Shown: positions 1 through 8,110 of the stretch, one piece after another
How positions within the stretch are numbered: the first letter of the stretch is position 1
Layout: each line of letters starts with the position of its first letter
Assembly (NCBI GenBank): GCA_900472485.1
Contig: UCII01000012.1
Coordinates: 274,802 to 338,801 of the forward strand
Origin: Hyphomicrobiales bacterium
GTDB lineage: Bacteria; Pseudomonadota; Alphaproteobacteria; Rhizobiales; Rhizobiaceae
Direction of reading: 5' to 3'
Length of the DNA stretch: 64,000 nt
Made by a program: the position numbers and the translations under genes
The notes under the pieces: model-generated
Database searches by the model: none
What the model was told of the DNA's origin: nothing
What the model saw: the letters and a program-made list of their open reading frames with translations, nothing else

Positions 1-10
1 TTCGGGCCAC

Positions 11-30
11 CTTCTCCCCGAGGGGAGAAG
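11..30. repeat. Short palindromic intergenic repeat
   Basis: The arms CTTCTCCCC (11-19) and GGGGAGAAG (22-30) are perfect inverted repeats around a two-base centre. From memory, C-rich/G-rich palindromes like this are abundant between genes in Rhizobiales genomes. No gene is visible in positions 1-245, which otherwise hold only this element and the related one at 181-225. Confidence 0.55.
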
Positions 31-180
31 GAATTTCCGGTGCCGATCCGCCTCATAGGCGATACCCCTGCCCATAAGAGAGAGGTCGGTTACTTGCAGC
101 CTCTTTGCCTCATGGGTACATCGAGTCTGCCGAAATCACGGCCTACTGTTTTTGATAGACGAGCGGCAAACTCTCAACAA

Positions 181-225
181 TCTCCCCCTTGTGGGGGAGA
201 TGTGACGGAGGGGGTATCAGGGGTG
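181..225. repeat. RIME-like palindromic repeat
   Basis: TCTCCCCC (181-188) and GGGGGAGA (193-200) form a perfect 8-bp stem with loop TTGT. They are followed by a G-rich tail (GGAGGGGG). This resembles the common rhizobial intergenic mosaic element in which a CTCCCCCTTGTGGGGGAG hairpin is followed by a GAGGGGG tail. Assignment to that family is from memory; the stem is seen directly. Confidence 0.5.
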
Positions 226-245
226 CGACATATGCGAGATCTGCT

Positions 246-803
246 TTAGCCACCAAACAACGTCCCTGGATAAACCGAGGGATCGGGATCGCTCTCCGCA
301 CCCTCGCCCAGCGCCTTCTGCATCAGCATCGTATCCAGCCAGCGGCCATGCTTGTAGCCAGTGCCCCTCAAGAGCCCCGCCTCCGCAAAGCCCGCGGCGC
401 GGTGCACGGCGACGGAGGCGGGATGGGCGCCGCCGATGACGGCGATCATCTGGCGGAAGCCGAGGCTCTGGCAGCTTTCGACGAGTGCATCGAGGAGTAA
501 TCTGCCGACGCCGCGCCCGCGCGCCTCCGGCGCCAGATAGATCGAATCCTCCACCATCCAGCGATAGGCCGGCCGCGTGCGGAATGCGGAGGCATAGGCA
601 TAGCCGAGGAACGCGCCGGTCTCGTCTTCGGCGACGAGATAGGGATAACCCTTGTCATGGATCGCCTCGAACCGGGCCGCCATCTCTTCCTGACTCGGCG
701 GCGTGATTTCGTAGCTTGCCGTACCGTTCAGGACGGAATCTCTGTAGATGGCGGTGATATGGGGAAGGTCGTCTGAAGTTGCGCTGCGGAGGCTGACGGA
801 CAT
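246..803 (-). CDS. GNAT family N-acetyltransferase (phosphinothricin acetyltransferase-like)
   Basis: This is a cytoplasmic acetyl-CoA-dependent N-acetyltransferase of 185 aa, the usual size for PAT/bar-like GNAT proteins. The acetyl-CoA pyrophosphate loop RGRGVGR lies at about residues 95-101, and VEDSIYL at about 84-90 matches the strand that precedes it in PAT-like enzymes. Such proteins acetylate small amino compounds such as phosphinothricin or methionine sulfoximine, but the substrate here cannot be read from sequence. I chose the ATG at 803 (MSVSLRSAT) because the domain begins right after it; the frame stays open to 875, but those extra residues do not look like this family. Confidence 0.85.
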   Translation of the reverse strand: MSVSLRSATSDDLPHITAIYRDSVLNGTASYEITPPSQEEMAARFEAIHDKGYPYLVAEDETGAFLGYAYASAFRTRPAYRWMVEDSIYLAPEARGRGVGRLLLDALVESCQSLGFRQMIAVIGGAHPASVAVHRAAGFAEAGLLRGTGYKHGRWLDTMLMQKALGEGAESDPDPSVYPGTLFGG

Positions 804-873
804 TGCTTCTATTGCCTGATCTGCGGATTTGTGACGGCAGCTATCAAATCGCAGGGCGTGTGCCCAAGCAAAC

Positions 874-898
874 AAAAAAGGCGGCCGAAGCCGCCTTT
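874..898 (-). terminator. Intrinsic terminator of the Bax-inhibitor-1 gene
   Basis: Read on the minus strand, GGCGGC-TTCG-GCCGCC forms a GC-rich hairpin followed by a run of six T residues. It starts about 25 bases after the stop codon of the gene ending at 923, which fits rho-independent termination of that transcript. Confidence 0.85.
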
Positions 899-922
899 CC
901 GTTGCTCATTCATGCTGCGCGA

Positions 923-1663
923 TTAACGGCGGTTGCCCATAAACTGCAGCAGGAACATGAAGAGGTTGATGAAGTCGAGGTAGAGCGACAGGGCGCCCAT
1001 GATCGCCTTGCGGCCAGCCACCGTCGCATCATCGGCGGTGTAGTACATTTCCTTGATCCGCTGCGTATCGTAGGCGGTGAGGCCTGCGAAGATCAGGACG
1101 CCGATCACGGAGATGGCGAACTGCAGGGCGGACGAAGCCAGGAAGATGTTGACGAGCGTCGCGATGATCAGGCCGAAGAGGCCCATCATCAGGAACGAGC
1201 CCATCGCCGACAGATCACGCTTCGTCGTGTAGCCGTAGAGCGACAGCGCGCCGAAGGAGGCGGCGGTCACGAAGAAGGTCTGTACGACGCTCTGGCCGGT
1301 GTAGATGATGAAGATCGACGACAGCGACAGGCCCACCAGCGCGGCGTAGACCCAGAAGGTCGTCGTCGCGGCGGCCACGCTCATGCGGTTGATCCTGAAG
1401 CTCAGGAAGAAGACCATTGCCAGCGGAGCGAGAATGACCACCCACTTCAGCGGGCTCAGATAGATCGCCTGCCCGAAGGCCGTGATCTGTCCGTTTGCGA
1501 AAGCGAGCGAGAACGAGAGATAGGCGGCAACACCCGTGATCGCCAGACCCAGCGCCATCAGGTTATAGACCTTGAGCATGTAGGCTCGAAGGCCCTCGTC
1601 TATCATCGCACCGGATTGCGCACCGCTCTGCGCCCGGTTTTGGTAATTGCGAAAGTCAGCCAT
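923..1663 (-). CDS. Bax inhibitor-1/YccA family membrane protein (YbhL-like)
   Basis: This is an inner-membrane protein of 246 aa built from about seven hydrophobic segments, with the family arrangement of a short polar N-terminus and closely spaced helices (for example FGLIIATLVNIFL and LYLDFINLFMFLLQFM near the C-terminus). BI-1 family members include E. coli YbhL and YccA, the latter an FtsH modulator, and some homologues conduct calcium; the role here is unknown. The start at 1663 is preceded by AGAGGAAAAC, a good ribosome-binding site. The gene stands alone with its own terminator (874-898) and a structured leader (see 1741-1800). Confidence 0.9.
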   Translation of the reverse strand: MADFRNYQNRAQSGAQSGAMIDEGLRAYMLKVYNLMALGLAITGVAAYLSFSLAFANGQITAFGQAIYLSPLKWVVILAPLAMVFFLSFRINRMSVAAATTTFWVYAALVGLSLSSIFIIYTGQSVVQTFFVTAASFGALSLYGYTTKRDLSAMGSFLMMGLFGLIIATLVNIFLASSALQFAISVIGVLIFAGLTAYDTQRIKEMYYTADDATVAGRKAIMGALSLYLDFINLFMFLLQFMGNRR

Positions 1664-1740
1664 GTTTTCCTCTTTCAAGCTCCGATGTGAGTACGGTGTC
1701 GGGTCTTTCAAGGCCCAGGCGCCGCTGCGGAGCTCAGCAT

Positions 1741-1800
1741 GCCTGCACAGAATATGAGGCTTTCGGGCCTCATAGACAAGGGTCTAGCGATCCGGCGCAG
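1741..1800 (-). ncRNA. Candidate ybhL leader RNA (5' UTR of BI-1 gene)
   Basis: On the minus strand a hairpin ATGAGGC-CCGAAA-GCCTCAT (arms 1767-1773 and 1754-1760) lies about 90-110 bases before the BI-1 start codon. It is flanked by CTTGTCT on the 5' side and ATTCTG on the 3' side. A conserved leader element called the ybhL motif is known upstream of ybhL homologues in alphaproteobacteria. The location, strand, size and apical hairpin agree with it, but I identify it from memory and position, without a covariance-model search. The exact boundaries are approximate. Confidence 0.6.
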
Positions 1801-1858
1801 GTTAAATCGATGTAATATCGAGCCGTTTTGCCGGCTTCCGGTTCATCTCCGTAACGAA

Positions 1859-4408
1859 TCAGAGCTCGCGCAGAACAGGCGCTGCCTTCTGGCCCAGGAT
1901 GCGCCAGGTGCCGATCAGGCCGATGCCGACGGTCAAAATCAGCGCAATAACTAGGGTGGAGAAAGCGACATCGGGCAGGAAGGCAGAAGGCAAGCGCATG
2001 ATGCGGCTGACGATGTACCAAGCGGATGCGGAGCCGGCGATCAGCGCGAAGATGGCGGTTGCGGCGCCCAGGATCAGATATTCGTAGCTGAAGGCACGGA
2101 TCAATGTCGCCCGCGTCGCGCCGAGCGTCTTGAGGATGACGGCATCATGCGTGCGTGCGCGATTGCCCGCCGCGAGCGCACCGGCCAGCACGAGCACGGA
2201 TGCGATGAGCGCCACCGACGCGGCAGAGCGGATGGCGGTGGCAAGCTGTCCCACAAGCGTGTTGACGACATCGAGTGCATCCTTGACCCGTACGCTTGTT
2301 ATGGTCGGATAGGTATTCGTGACTTTCCTTAGAATGGCCGCTTCCTGTTCCGAGGTGGCGGACGTGTCGGTCAGGGTCGCGAGCCAGGCATGCGGGGCGC
2401 CCCTGAAGGTATTGGGCGAGAAGATCATCACGAAATTGATCGACAGCGACTGCCATTGCACCTTGCGGAAGCTGGCGATCTTGGCAGTGATGTTGCGGCC
2501 GAGCACGTTGACGGTGACTTTATCGCCGAGCTTCAAGCCGAGCGCCTTGCCTTCCTCTTCGGAGAAGGAAACCAACGGCTCGCCGCTATAATCCTTGTCC
2601 CACCATTTGCCTTCCGTGACCGAGGCGTTTTCCGGCACCGTATCGGCATAGGTGATGCCGCGATCACCGCGCAGGACCCACTGGCCTGCCGCCGGCACCT
2701 TCATCTTGGTGACATCCTCGCCATTGAAGGCGACGATCCGGCCGCGCAGCATCGGCGCCTCGACGAGCTTGCCCTTGGGGTCGATGTCGAGCACGATCTT
2801 GCGAAAGCCTTCCAGCTCCGGCCCCTGAATGTCGACAAAGAAGAAATTCGGCGCCTGTTCGCTCATGCGGCCCATGAGTTCGCGGCGCATATTGCCGTCG
2901 ATCAGCGTCAGGGTCACCAGCAGCGCCAGGCCGAGGCCGAGCGACAGCACGACGGAGGAGGTGAGCGCGCCGGGCCGATGAATGTTGCCGATCGCCAAGC
3001 GAAGGGCCGGCGAGCGCACGCGCGGGCTGCGGCGGGCAAGCCAGGAAAGCAGGGCTGCCACCAGGCGCAGCACGACGAAGGCGCCGGCGATCGAAACAAC
3101 GAAGACGATGGCGATGAAGCGATCATAGGCGGTGATGATCGCCAGGGCGGCGAGTGCCGCCATCAGCACACCGGCGGCGAGCAGATAGGGCCAGCCGGGA
3201 AGGCGTCGCGCTTCGAAGCCCTGCTCGCGAAACAGCGCCGTTGCCGGCACCTCGCGGGCATGGCCGAGCGGCGGAATGGCGAACGCCAGCGTCGTCAGGA
3301 GGCCGAAGAGAGCGGCAAGCGTCAGCGCGCCGGGATAGAGCCGCGGCGCAGTCGAAATCGGCAGGAATTCTGCCATGAATTGCGATGCGATCATGGGCGC
3401 AATGGCGCCGAGGACGAGGCCAATTGCTATGCCGGCGAGCGCAATGACGGCGATCTGGATGAGATAGATCAGCACAACGACGAAGGCCGGCGCGCCCAGG
3501 CATTTGAAGGTGGCGATGGTCGTGCGTTTCGAATCGAGGAAGGCGCGTACGGCATTGGCAACGCCGACGCCGCCGACGATCAACGCGGCCAAGCCGACCA
3601 GCGTCAGGAACTGCGAGAAGCGGGTGACGTTGTCGGCGAGCTGAGGAGCAGCGCGATCGCTGCTGCGGATCGACCATCCTGCCTGAGGGAAAGCGGCATT
3701 GGCTCGGTCGCCGAGATTGCGAAGGCCGGCTGCGGGGTTGTCCATGCGGATCTTGTAGGATTGTTCGACCAGACTGCCCGTGGTGATCAGGCCGGAGGCG
3801 ATCAGGGCGTCGCGGCTGGTGAGCAGACGTGGCGCGAAGCCGAAGCCTTCGGAGACGGCGTCTGGCTCGCTTTGGATGGTGCCCGATATGCGCAGCTTCG
3901 TATTGCCCAGCAGCAGATCGCTGCCGACCTTGAGGTTCAGGCGTTCCAACAGCAGGGGCGCTACGACGGCGCCATAGGCGCCATCCTTGGCGGCAAGCAG
4001 CGTCGACAAGGGCTGATCGGGATCGGCCTGGAAGGTGCCGTAGAGCGGATAAGCGTTGTCGACGGCCTTGACCTCGACCAACGCCTGATCCGAGCCATCG
4101 GGCAGACGTGCCATGGAACGCAGCCCGGTGGAGCGGGAAATTTTGCCCAAGCTTTGGAGATAGGCGAATTCTTCCGGCGTCGCCTCGCGATTGCGCAGTT
4201 CGAAACGGGCGTCGCCTGATAGCAGCGATTGCCCCTGCGTCGCGATCGCGTCGGTGATCGAACGGGAAACGGAATTGACCGCAGCGATCGCGCCAGTGCC
4301 GAGCGCGATGCAGGCAAGGAAGATGTAGAAGCCGCCAAGGCCGCCGCGCAATTCGCGCAGGGCAAGGCGGAAGGCGAGGGGCAGGCGCAGTCCCGCCGCC
4401 GCGCTCAT
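1859..4408 (-). CDS. ybbP: ABC transporter permease, YbbP/FtsX-like
   Basis: This large inner-membrane permease (849 aa) has the layout of the YbbP family: an N-terminal transmembrane helix (about residues 20-45), a large periplasmic domain, a first FtsX-type membrane domain (about 260-390), a central set of helices, a second periplasmic domain and a C-terminal FtsX-type domain (about 720-845). It pairs with the ATPase encoded just upstream; the two genes overlap by four bases (ATGA at 4405-4408), implying translational coupling. MacB/LolC-type systems of this kind act on lipids, lipoproteins or peptides rather than by classical import. The substrate is unknown. Confidence 0.9.
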   Translation of the reverse strand: MSAAAGLRLPLAFRLALRELRGGLGGFYIFLACIALGTGAIAAVNSVSRSITDAIATQGQSLLSGDARFELRNREATPEEFAYLQSLGKISRSTGLRSMARLPDGSDQALVEVKAVDNAYPLYGTFQADPDQPLSTLLAAKDGAYGAVVAPLLLERLNLKVGSDLLLGNTKLRISGTIQSEPDAVSEGFGFAPRLLTSRDALIASGLITTGSLVEQSYKIRMDNPAAGLRNLGDRANAAFPQAGWSIRSSDRAAPQLADNVTRFSQFLTLVGLAALIVGGVGVANAVRAFLDSKRTTIATFKCLGAPAFVVVLIYLIQIAVIALAGIAIGLVLGAIAPMIASQFMAEFLPISTAPRLYPGALTLAALFGLLTTLAFAIPPLGHAREVPATALFREQGFEARRLPGWPYLLAAGVLMAALAALAIITAYDRFIAIVFVVSIAGAFVVLRLVAALLSWLARRSPRVRSPALRLAIGNIHRPGALTSSVVLSLGLGLALLVTLTLIDGNMRRELMGRMSEQAPNFFFVDIQGPELEGFRKIVLDIDPKGKLVEAPMLRGRIVAFNGEDVTKMKVPAAGQWVLRGDRGITYADTVPENASVTEGKWWDKDYSGEPLVSFSEEEGKALGLKLGDKVTVNVLGRNITAKIASFRKVQWQSLSINFVMIFSPNTFRGAPHAWLATLTDTSATSEQEAAILRKVTNTYPTITSVRVKDALDVVNTLVGQLATAIRSAASVALIASVLVLAGALAAGNRARTHDAVILKTLGATRATLIRAFSYEYLILGAATAIFALIAGSASAWYIVSRIMRLPSAFLPDVAFSTLVIALILTVGIGLIGTWRILGQKAAPVLREL

Positions 4409-5115
4409 GCAATGGCTGCCTGGTTGGTGCGCGTGCGCATGCTGTCGCTCTCGATTTCGCCGGAGCGGACGCGGATCTGGCGCGAGCAGCGGGCGGCAAG
4501 GGCGGGATCATGGGTGACGAGCAGCATGGTCGTGCCGCGCTCGGCCTGCTGGGCGAAGAGCAGGTCGGCGATCTGCCGGCCGGTATCGGTATCGAGATTG
4601 CCCGTCGGTTCGTCGGCGATCAGGACGGCTGGCGAAGGCGCCAGCGCGCGGGCGATGGCGACACGCTGCTGTTCACCGCCGGAGAGCTGCCCGGGATAGT
4701 GCGTGAGCCTTTCGCCCAGCCCCACCGCTTCCAGCTCCCGCCTGGCGATAGCGAAGGCATCGCGGACATTCGCAAGTTCCAGTGGCACGGCGACATTTTC
4801 CAGCGCCGTCATGTTGGCGATCAGGTGGAAGGATTGGAAAACGATGCCGATGTTCCGGCCGCGGAAATCGGCGATGCGATCTTCGCTCAGGCTATGCAGC
4901 GGCGTGTCGCGGATCAAAAGTTCGCCGCTGTCGAGCTTTTCGAGGCCGGCCAGTACCATCAGCAGGGTGGACTTGCCGGAGCCGGACGGGCCGACGATGC
5001 CGACGGCCTCACCCTCCATCACAGTGAGATCGATACCCTTCAGCACATGGACGGATGCGGCGGCATTGCCGAGCGTCAAATCCGCCTTCTTCAGCTCGAT
5101 GATGGTTTTTGCCAA
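4405..5115 (-). CDS. ybbA: ABC transporter ATP-binding protein, YbbA-like
   Basis: The cytoplasmic ATPase (236 aa) carries the Walker A motif GPSGSGKST (about residues 42-50), the signature LSGGEQQRVAIARAL (about 143-157), Walker B VLIADEPTGNLD and the switch histidine in LLVTHD. It energises the YbbP-like permease whose start codon overlaps its stop. The gene is divergent from the TesA-like esterase at 5198, with 82 bases between. The same pairing (ybbA-ybbP divergent from tesA) occurs in E. coli, which supports an old functional link. Confidence 0.92.
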   Translation of the reverse strand: MAKTIIELKKADLTLGNAAASVHVLKGIDLTVMEGEAVGIVGPSGSGKSTLLMVLAGLEKLDSGELLIRDTPLHSLSEDRIADFRGRNIGIVFQSFHLIANMTALENVAVPLELANVRDAFAIARRELEAVGLGERLTHYPGQLSGGEQQRVAIARALAPSPAVLIADEPTGNLDTDTGRQIADLLFAQQAERGTTMLLVTHDPALAARCSRQIRVRSGEIESDSMRTRTNQAAIA

Positions 5116-5197
5116 TGCGAACGCCCTATATATCGGAGAACATCAGAGATAATGGCGGGCGTGATTTGGCCCGAGCAGCGAATTTAGGGAATGGATC

Positions 5198-5848
5198 ATG
5201 GGTTTTAAAGTTGCCGCGCTTCAATTCGCTGTCATCACTTTCGGTCTTTTGTTTGGCGCTGTTGGCGCCGCCGAGGCGCGGACTATCCAGTTGGTCGGCT
5301 TCGGCGACAGCCTGATGGCGGGCTATCAGCTGCCCCCGGGCGACGGCTTTCCCGCGAAGCTTGAGACGGCGCTGAAGGCCAAGGGGCTCGATATTGCCGT
5401 CGCCGATGCCGGTGTTTCGGGAGATACGACATCGGGCGGCCTTTCGCGCATCGACTGGTCGGTGCCCGATGGCACGGATGGCGTCATCCTGGAGCTCGGC
5501 GCCAATGACGCGCTGCGCGGCATTCCGCCGGAGCAGACGGAAAAGAACCTCGAGACGATGATCGAACGGTTGAAGGACAGAAAGATCCCGATCCTTCTCG
5601 TCGGCATGCTGGCGCCGCCGAACATGGGGGGCGACTACGCCGATAAATTCAATCCGATCTACAAGCGGCTGGCCGACAAATATCAGCTTCCCCTCTATCC
5701 GTTCTTTCTCGATGGCGTTGCCACGCATGCGGATCTGCAGCTTGCCGACGGCATGCATCCGAGCTCCAAGGGCGTGGACGTGATGGTCGAGCATATGTTG
5801 CAGGCTGTTATCAGTTTTGTAGGGACGATTGACGCAGGTGCGAAATAG
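5198..5848 (+). CDS. tesA: Arylesterase / TesA-like SGNH hydrolase, exported
   Basis: An SGNH-family lipase/thioesterase of 216 aa with an N-terminal signal peptide (hydrophobic stretch to about residue 25, ending GAAEA). Block I is GDSLMAG with the catalytic Ser near residue 38, block III is GANDALRG, and the C-terminal DGMHPS supplies the Asp-His of the triad. TesA-type enzymes hydrolyse acyl-CoA, short-chain esters and lysophospholipids in the periplasm. It is divergent from the YbbAP-like ABC exporter, so a shared lipid-related role is plausible but inferred. Confidence 0.9.
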   Translation: MGFKVAALQFAVITFGLLFGAVGAAEARTIQLVGFGDSLMAGYQLPPGDGFPAKLETALKAKGLDIAVADAGVSGDTTSGGLSRIDWSVPDGTDGVILELGANDALRGIPPEQTEKNLETMIERLKDRKIPILLVGMLAPPNMGGDYADKFNPIYKRLADKYQLPLYPFFLDGVATHADLQLADGMHPSSKGVDVMVEHMLQAVISFVGTIDAGAK

Positions 5849-5916
5849 ATGCTTGCACCGACTGCAAATGCGTGATTCCCTACCTATACCTGCAAGAGAT
5901 TCGGGGAGTGCTCGTC

Positions 5917-6513
5917 ATGCCGAGACTTTTTACCGCCCTCGAAATTCCGCGCAATGCGGCCATGAGCCTGTCATTGTTGCGCGGTGGTCTCCCGGGAGCC
6001 AGGTGGATCGACGTTGAAAATTATCACATCACCTTGCGCTTCATCGGCGATGTCGATGGCCGCACGGCGGATGAGATCGTCGATCGGCTGGACCGGATAG
6101 ATCGACCTGAATTCCAGCTTCGGCTGGAGGGCATCGGTTCCTTCGGCTCTAAGAAACCGCATTCGGTTTGGGCCGGGGTCTCGCAGACACCGGATATGTT
6201 TGCGCTGCAAGGCGAGATCGAGCGCATTTGCCAGCGGATCGGCCTGCAGCCGGATCCGCGCAAGTTCACGCCGCACGTGACGCTCGCCAGGCTGAAGTCC
6301 TCGCGGGTCGACGATGTCGTGCACTATCTATCCGGCCGCGGCAATTTCTATACCCAGCCCTTCACGGTCGGGCGCTTCGTGCTTCTGTCCTCGCGCGAAT
6401 CGGTCGGCGGCGGTCCTTATCTCACCGAAGAGATATTCCCGCTTCACGAGCCCCGCAGCACGTTCCCGACTTTGGGCAACAGCGCGCTGCAGCCGGCCAA
6501 GAGCATGGTATAG
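5917..6513 (+). CDS. thpR: RNA 2',3'-cyclic phosphodiesterase
   Basis: A 2H-phosphoesterase of 198 aa with both catalytic motifs, HITL (about residues 30-33) and HVTL (about 120-123). The family opens 2',3'-cyclic phosphates and was first described as RNA 2'-5' ligase. The ATG at 5917 follows GGGGAG at a suitable distance; an upstream in-frame GTG at 5872 lacks a clear ribosome-binding site. The 3' end overlaps the convergent phosphatase gene by 70 bases (6444-6513), an unusually long convergent overlap. Confidence 0.9.
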   Translation: MPRLFTALEIPRNAAMSLSLLRGGLPGARWIDVENYHITLRFIGDVDGRTADEIVDRLDRIDRPEFQLRLEGIGSFGSKKPHSVWAGVSQTPDMFALQGEIERICQRIGLQPDPRKFTPHVTLARLKSSRVDDVVHYLSGRGNFYTQPFTVGRFVLLSSRESVGGGPYLTEEIFPLHEPRSTFPTLGNSALQPAKSMV

Positions 6514-6926
6514 ACGGCTTCGAAATTCTCTCGGTCGCCATAGTAGGGATCGGGGATATCCTTGTTGCTTCCGAGCGCTAGGGCATTGAAGAGATGCAGC
6601 TTGCCGAGGGCATCGGCGGGTGCTGTTTTGCGCAAGTTCTTCAAATTGTCTTGATCCATTGCCAGGATAAGATCGAACCGGCCGAAATCTGATGGTTCGA
6701 TGCGACGGGCGCGCTGAGCTGAAATATCGATTCCGTGACCGGCGGCAACCGCAACCGAGCGGCGATCCGGGCGTTCTCCTTGATGCCAGCCGCCGGTACC
6801 GGCCGAATCGATGTCGAATTCGCCGCCGCGGCCGGCCTTGCCCGCCAGATGCCTGAATATGCCTTCTGCGAGGGGCGAGCGGCAGATATTGCCGGCGCAG
6901 ACGAAAAGAACCCTGTGACGATCCAT
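6444..6926 (-). CDS. Low-molecular-weight protein-tyrosine phosphatase
   Basis: A 160-aa cytosolic phosphatase. The P-loop CAGNICRS (Cys-X5-Arg) lies at about residues 10-17 and the general-acid motif DPYYG is in the C-terminal half, both as expected for LMW-PTPs. Bacterial members often counter tyrosine kinases in exopolysaccharide systems, but no such kinase is nearby. The ATG at 6926 gives MDRHRVLF directly before the P-loop strand; a TTG four codons earlier is possible. The coding 3' end lies opposite the end of thpR. Confidence 0.9.
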   Translation of the reverse strand: MDRHRVLFVCAGNICRSPLAEGIFRHLAGKAGRGGEFDIDSAGTGGWHQGERPDRRSVAVAAGHGIDISAQRARRIEPSDFGRFDLILAMDQDNLKNLRKTAPADALGKLHLFNALALGSNKDIPDPYYGDRENFEAVYTMLLAGCSALLPKVGNVLRGS

Positions 6927-6954
6927 GTTATCGTTCAACCGCTGGAGCTTTTAC

Positions 6955-6995
6955 GCAATTCCAGGAAAACCGCTACGCACTTTTCCTGGAATTGC
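6955..6995 (+). repeat. Dispersed hairpin repeat, copy 1
   Basis: GCAATTCCAGGAAAA (6955-6969) and TTTTCCTGGAATTGC (6981-6995) are perfect 15-base inverted repeats around CCGCTACGCAC. The core AAAACCGCTACGCACTTTT matches the cores at 11268-11286 (minus strand) and 53066-53083, while the arms differ and still pair. It sits between the divergent phosphatase and pterin dehydratase genes, just ahead of the latter's ribosome-binding site. Confidence 0.85.
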
Positions 6996-7016
6996 TTTAG
7001 AGAGGAGTGACTTGCC

Positions 7017-7322
7017 ATGAAATACGAGAAGCTCGACCGCACGGCAATCGATGAAAATCTTGCGGAGCTCTCCGGCTGGGCGCTCGCGGCCGACGGGCTT
7101 TCGATTTCGAAGACGTTCAAGTTCCGCAACTTCGTCGAAGCCTTCGGCTTCATGACGGAAGCCGCCCTTGCCGCGGAAAAATTCAACCATCACCCGGAAT
7201 GGTTCAACGTCTATTCCCGCGTCGAGGTGAAGCTGACGACGCATGATGCCGACGGCCTGACCGATCATGACGTCAAGTTGGCGAAGGCGATGGAGAAGGC
7301 GGCCGCCCGCCGGATCGATTGA
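7017..7322 (+). CDS. phhB: 4a-hydroxytetrahydrobiopterin dehydratase (PCD/DCoH)
   Basis: A small cytosolic enzyme (101 aa, typical length) that dehydrates 4a-hydroxytetrahydropterin to quinonoid dihydropterin in the recycling of pterin cofactors. The active-site segment AEKFNHHPEWFNVYSRV carries the paired histidines and the following tryptophan expected for the family, and a later THDADGLTDHDVKLA matches the C-terminal signature. AGAGGAG upstream of the ATG is a strong ribosome-binding site. No phenylalanine hydroxylase gene is in the window, so the partner enzyme is unknown. Confidence 0.93.
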   Translation: MKYEKLDRTAIDENLAELSGWALAADGLSISKTFKFRNFVEAFGFMTEAALAAEKFNHHPEWFNVYSRVEVKLTTHDADGLTDHDVKLAKAMEKAAARRID

Positions 7323-7388
7323 ATCACGGCAGGCTATCACCATATGTTTACACGGCCCGGCCGACGGGTCTCGATTGAGGTGAATGGA

Positions 7389-7778
7389 ATGGATGACATC
7401 AAGTACGGGGAAATCCTGATGCCTGGTGACGAAGAGACTCAAAAAGAGCAGGAGACATCGGTGCGCAGAAAATTCTGGCCGACCTTGCGGAAGGCAGCTC
7501 GCCATATCCCGTTCTCGCGCGACGTCGTGGCCGCCTTCTATTGCGCGCTCGACCCGCAAACGCCGACCCGCGTTCGCGGCATATTGCTGGCGGCACTCGG
7601 CTATTTTGTCATGCCCGTCGATATCATTCCCGATTTCTTTGCCGTCATCGGCTTTTCCGATGATGTCGCGGTGCTGACGCTCGCTTTCAGCATGATCAGA
7701 GGCCATATCCGCCAGGAACATTACGATGCCGCCGATCGCGCGCTGGAGAACGAGCCCGAGTCTATGAAGACCGCCTGA
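7389..7778 (+). CDS. YkvA family (DUF1232) protein
   Basis: A 129-aa protein with the DUF1232 core GYFVMPVDIIPDF followed by GFSDDVAVL, which forms a short hydrophobic hairpin near residues 70-100. The function of the family is not established. The ATG at 7389 is preceded by GAGGTGAATGGA; other in-frame starts are at 7344 (poorly supported) and 7419. It follows the pterin dehydratase gene by 66 bases and may be co-transcribed. Confidence 0.8.
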   Translation: MDDIKYGEILMPGDEETQKEQETSVRRKFWPTLRKAARHIPFSRDVVAAFYCALDPQTPTRVRGILLAALGYFVMPVDIIPDFFAVIGFSDDVAVLTLAFSMIRGHIRQEHYDAADRALENEPESMKTA

Positions 7779-8110
7779 TGCTTGTTTTGCTGAGCCGATC
7801 TGAATCCTCTCGGGTTTCCAGAGATTTATGAGACCTCCCTGATTTTAGCGAGGTCAAATTCTTGCCCGAATCTTTCTGTCTTAAATCGAACCTGCAGGGT
7901 GGTACTTCATCATCCGGGTTTTCCAATTCCTTCTGATGCGTTTCAAGCTTTGCGCGATAACTGGATTGAAATGGCACGGAGCCGGTGGCGGCAGCGCTCC
8001 GTTGACGGTTTGGTAACCTGAATAAAGTCAAAATAAGGCAGCTCACGAGCACAGGCGTGCGTCAATCGAATCGCCATGAGCTCTGGACCGCAAGAAATCG
8101 GCAGGAAACC
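7779..8110. other. 332-base non-coding gap
   Basis: I see no convincing gene here. A weak hairpin GACCTC (7832-7837)/GAGGTC (7850-7855) followed by AAATTCTT could end the preceding transcript. TTGACG at 8002-8007 resembles a -35 element for the IalB gene, but no good -10 is found at 16-18 bases. Confidence 0.5.

Noticed and set aside
2390..4219. A 609-codon plus-strand open frame opposite the YbbP-like permease
   Set aside because: Composition is rich in Arg, Gln, Gly and Asp as expected for a shadow; no motif is seen.
8002..8030. Promoter for the IalB-family gene at TTGACG
   Set aside because: The -35 is good, but no acceptable -10 occurs at 16-18 bases.
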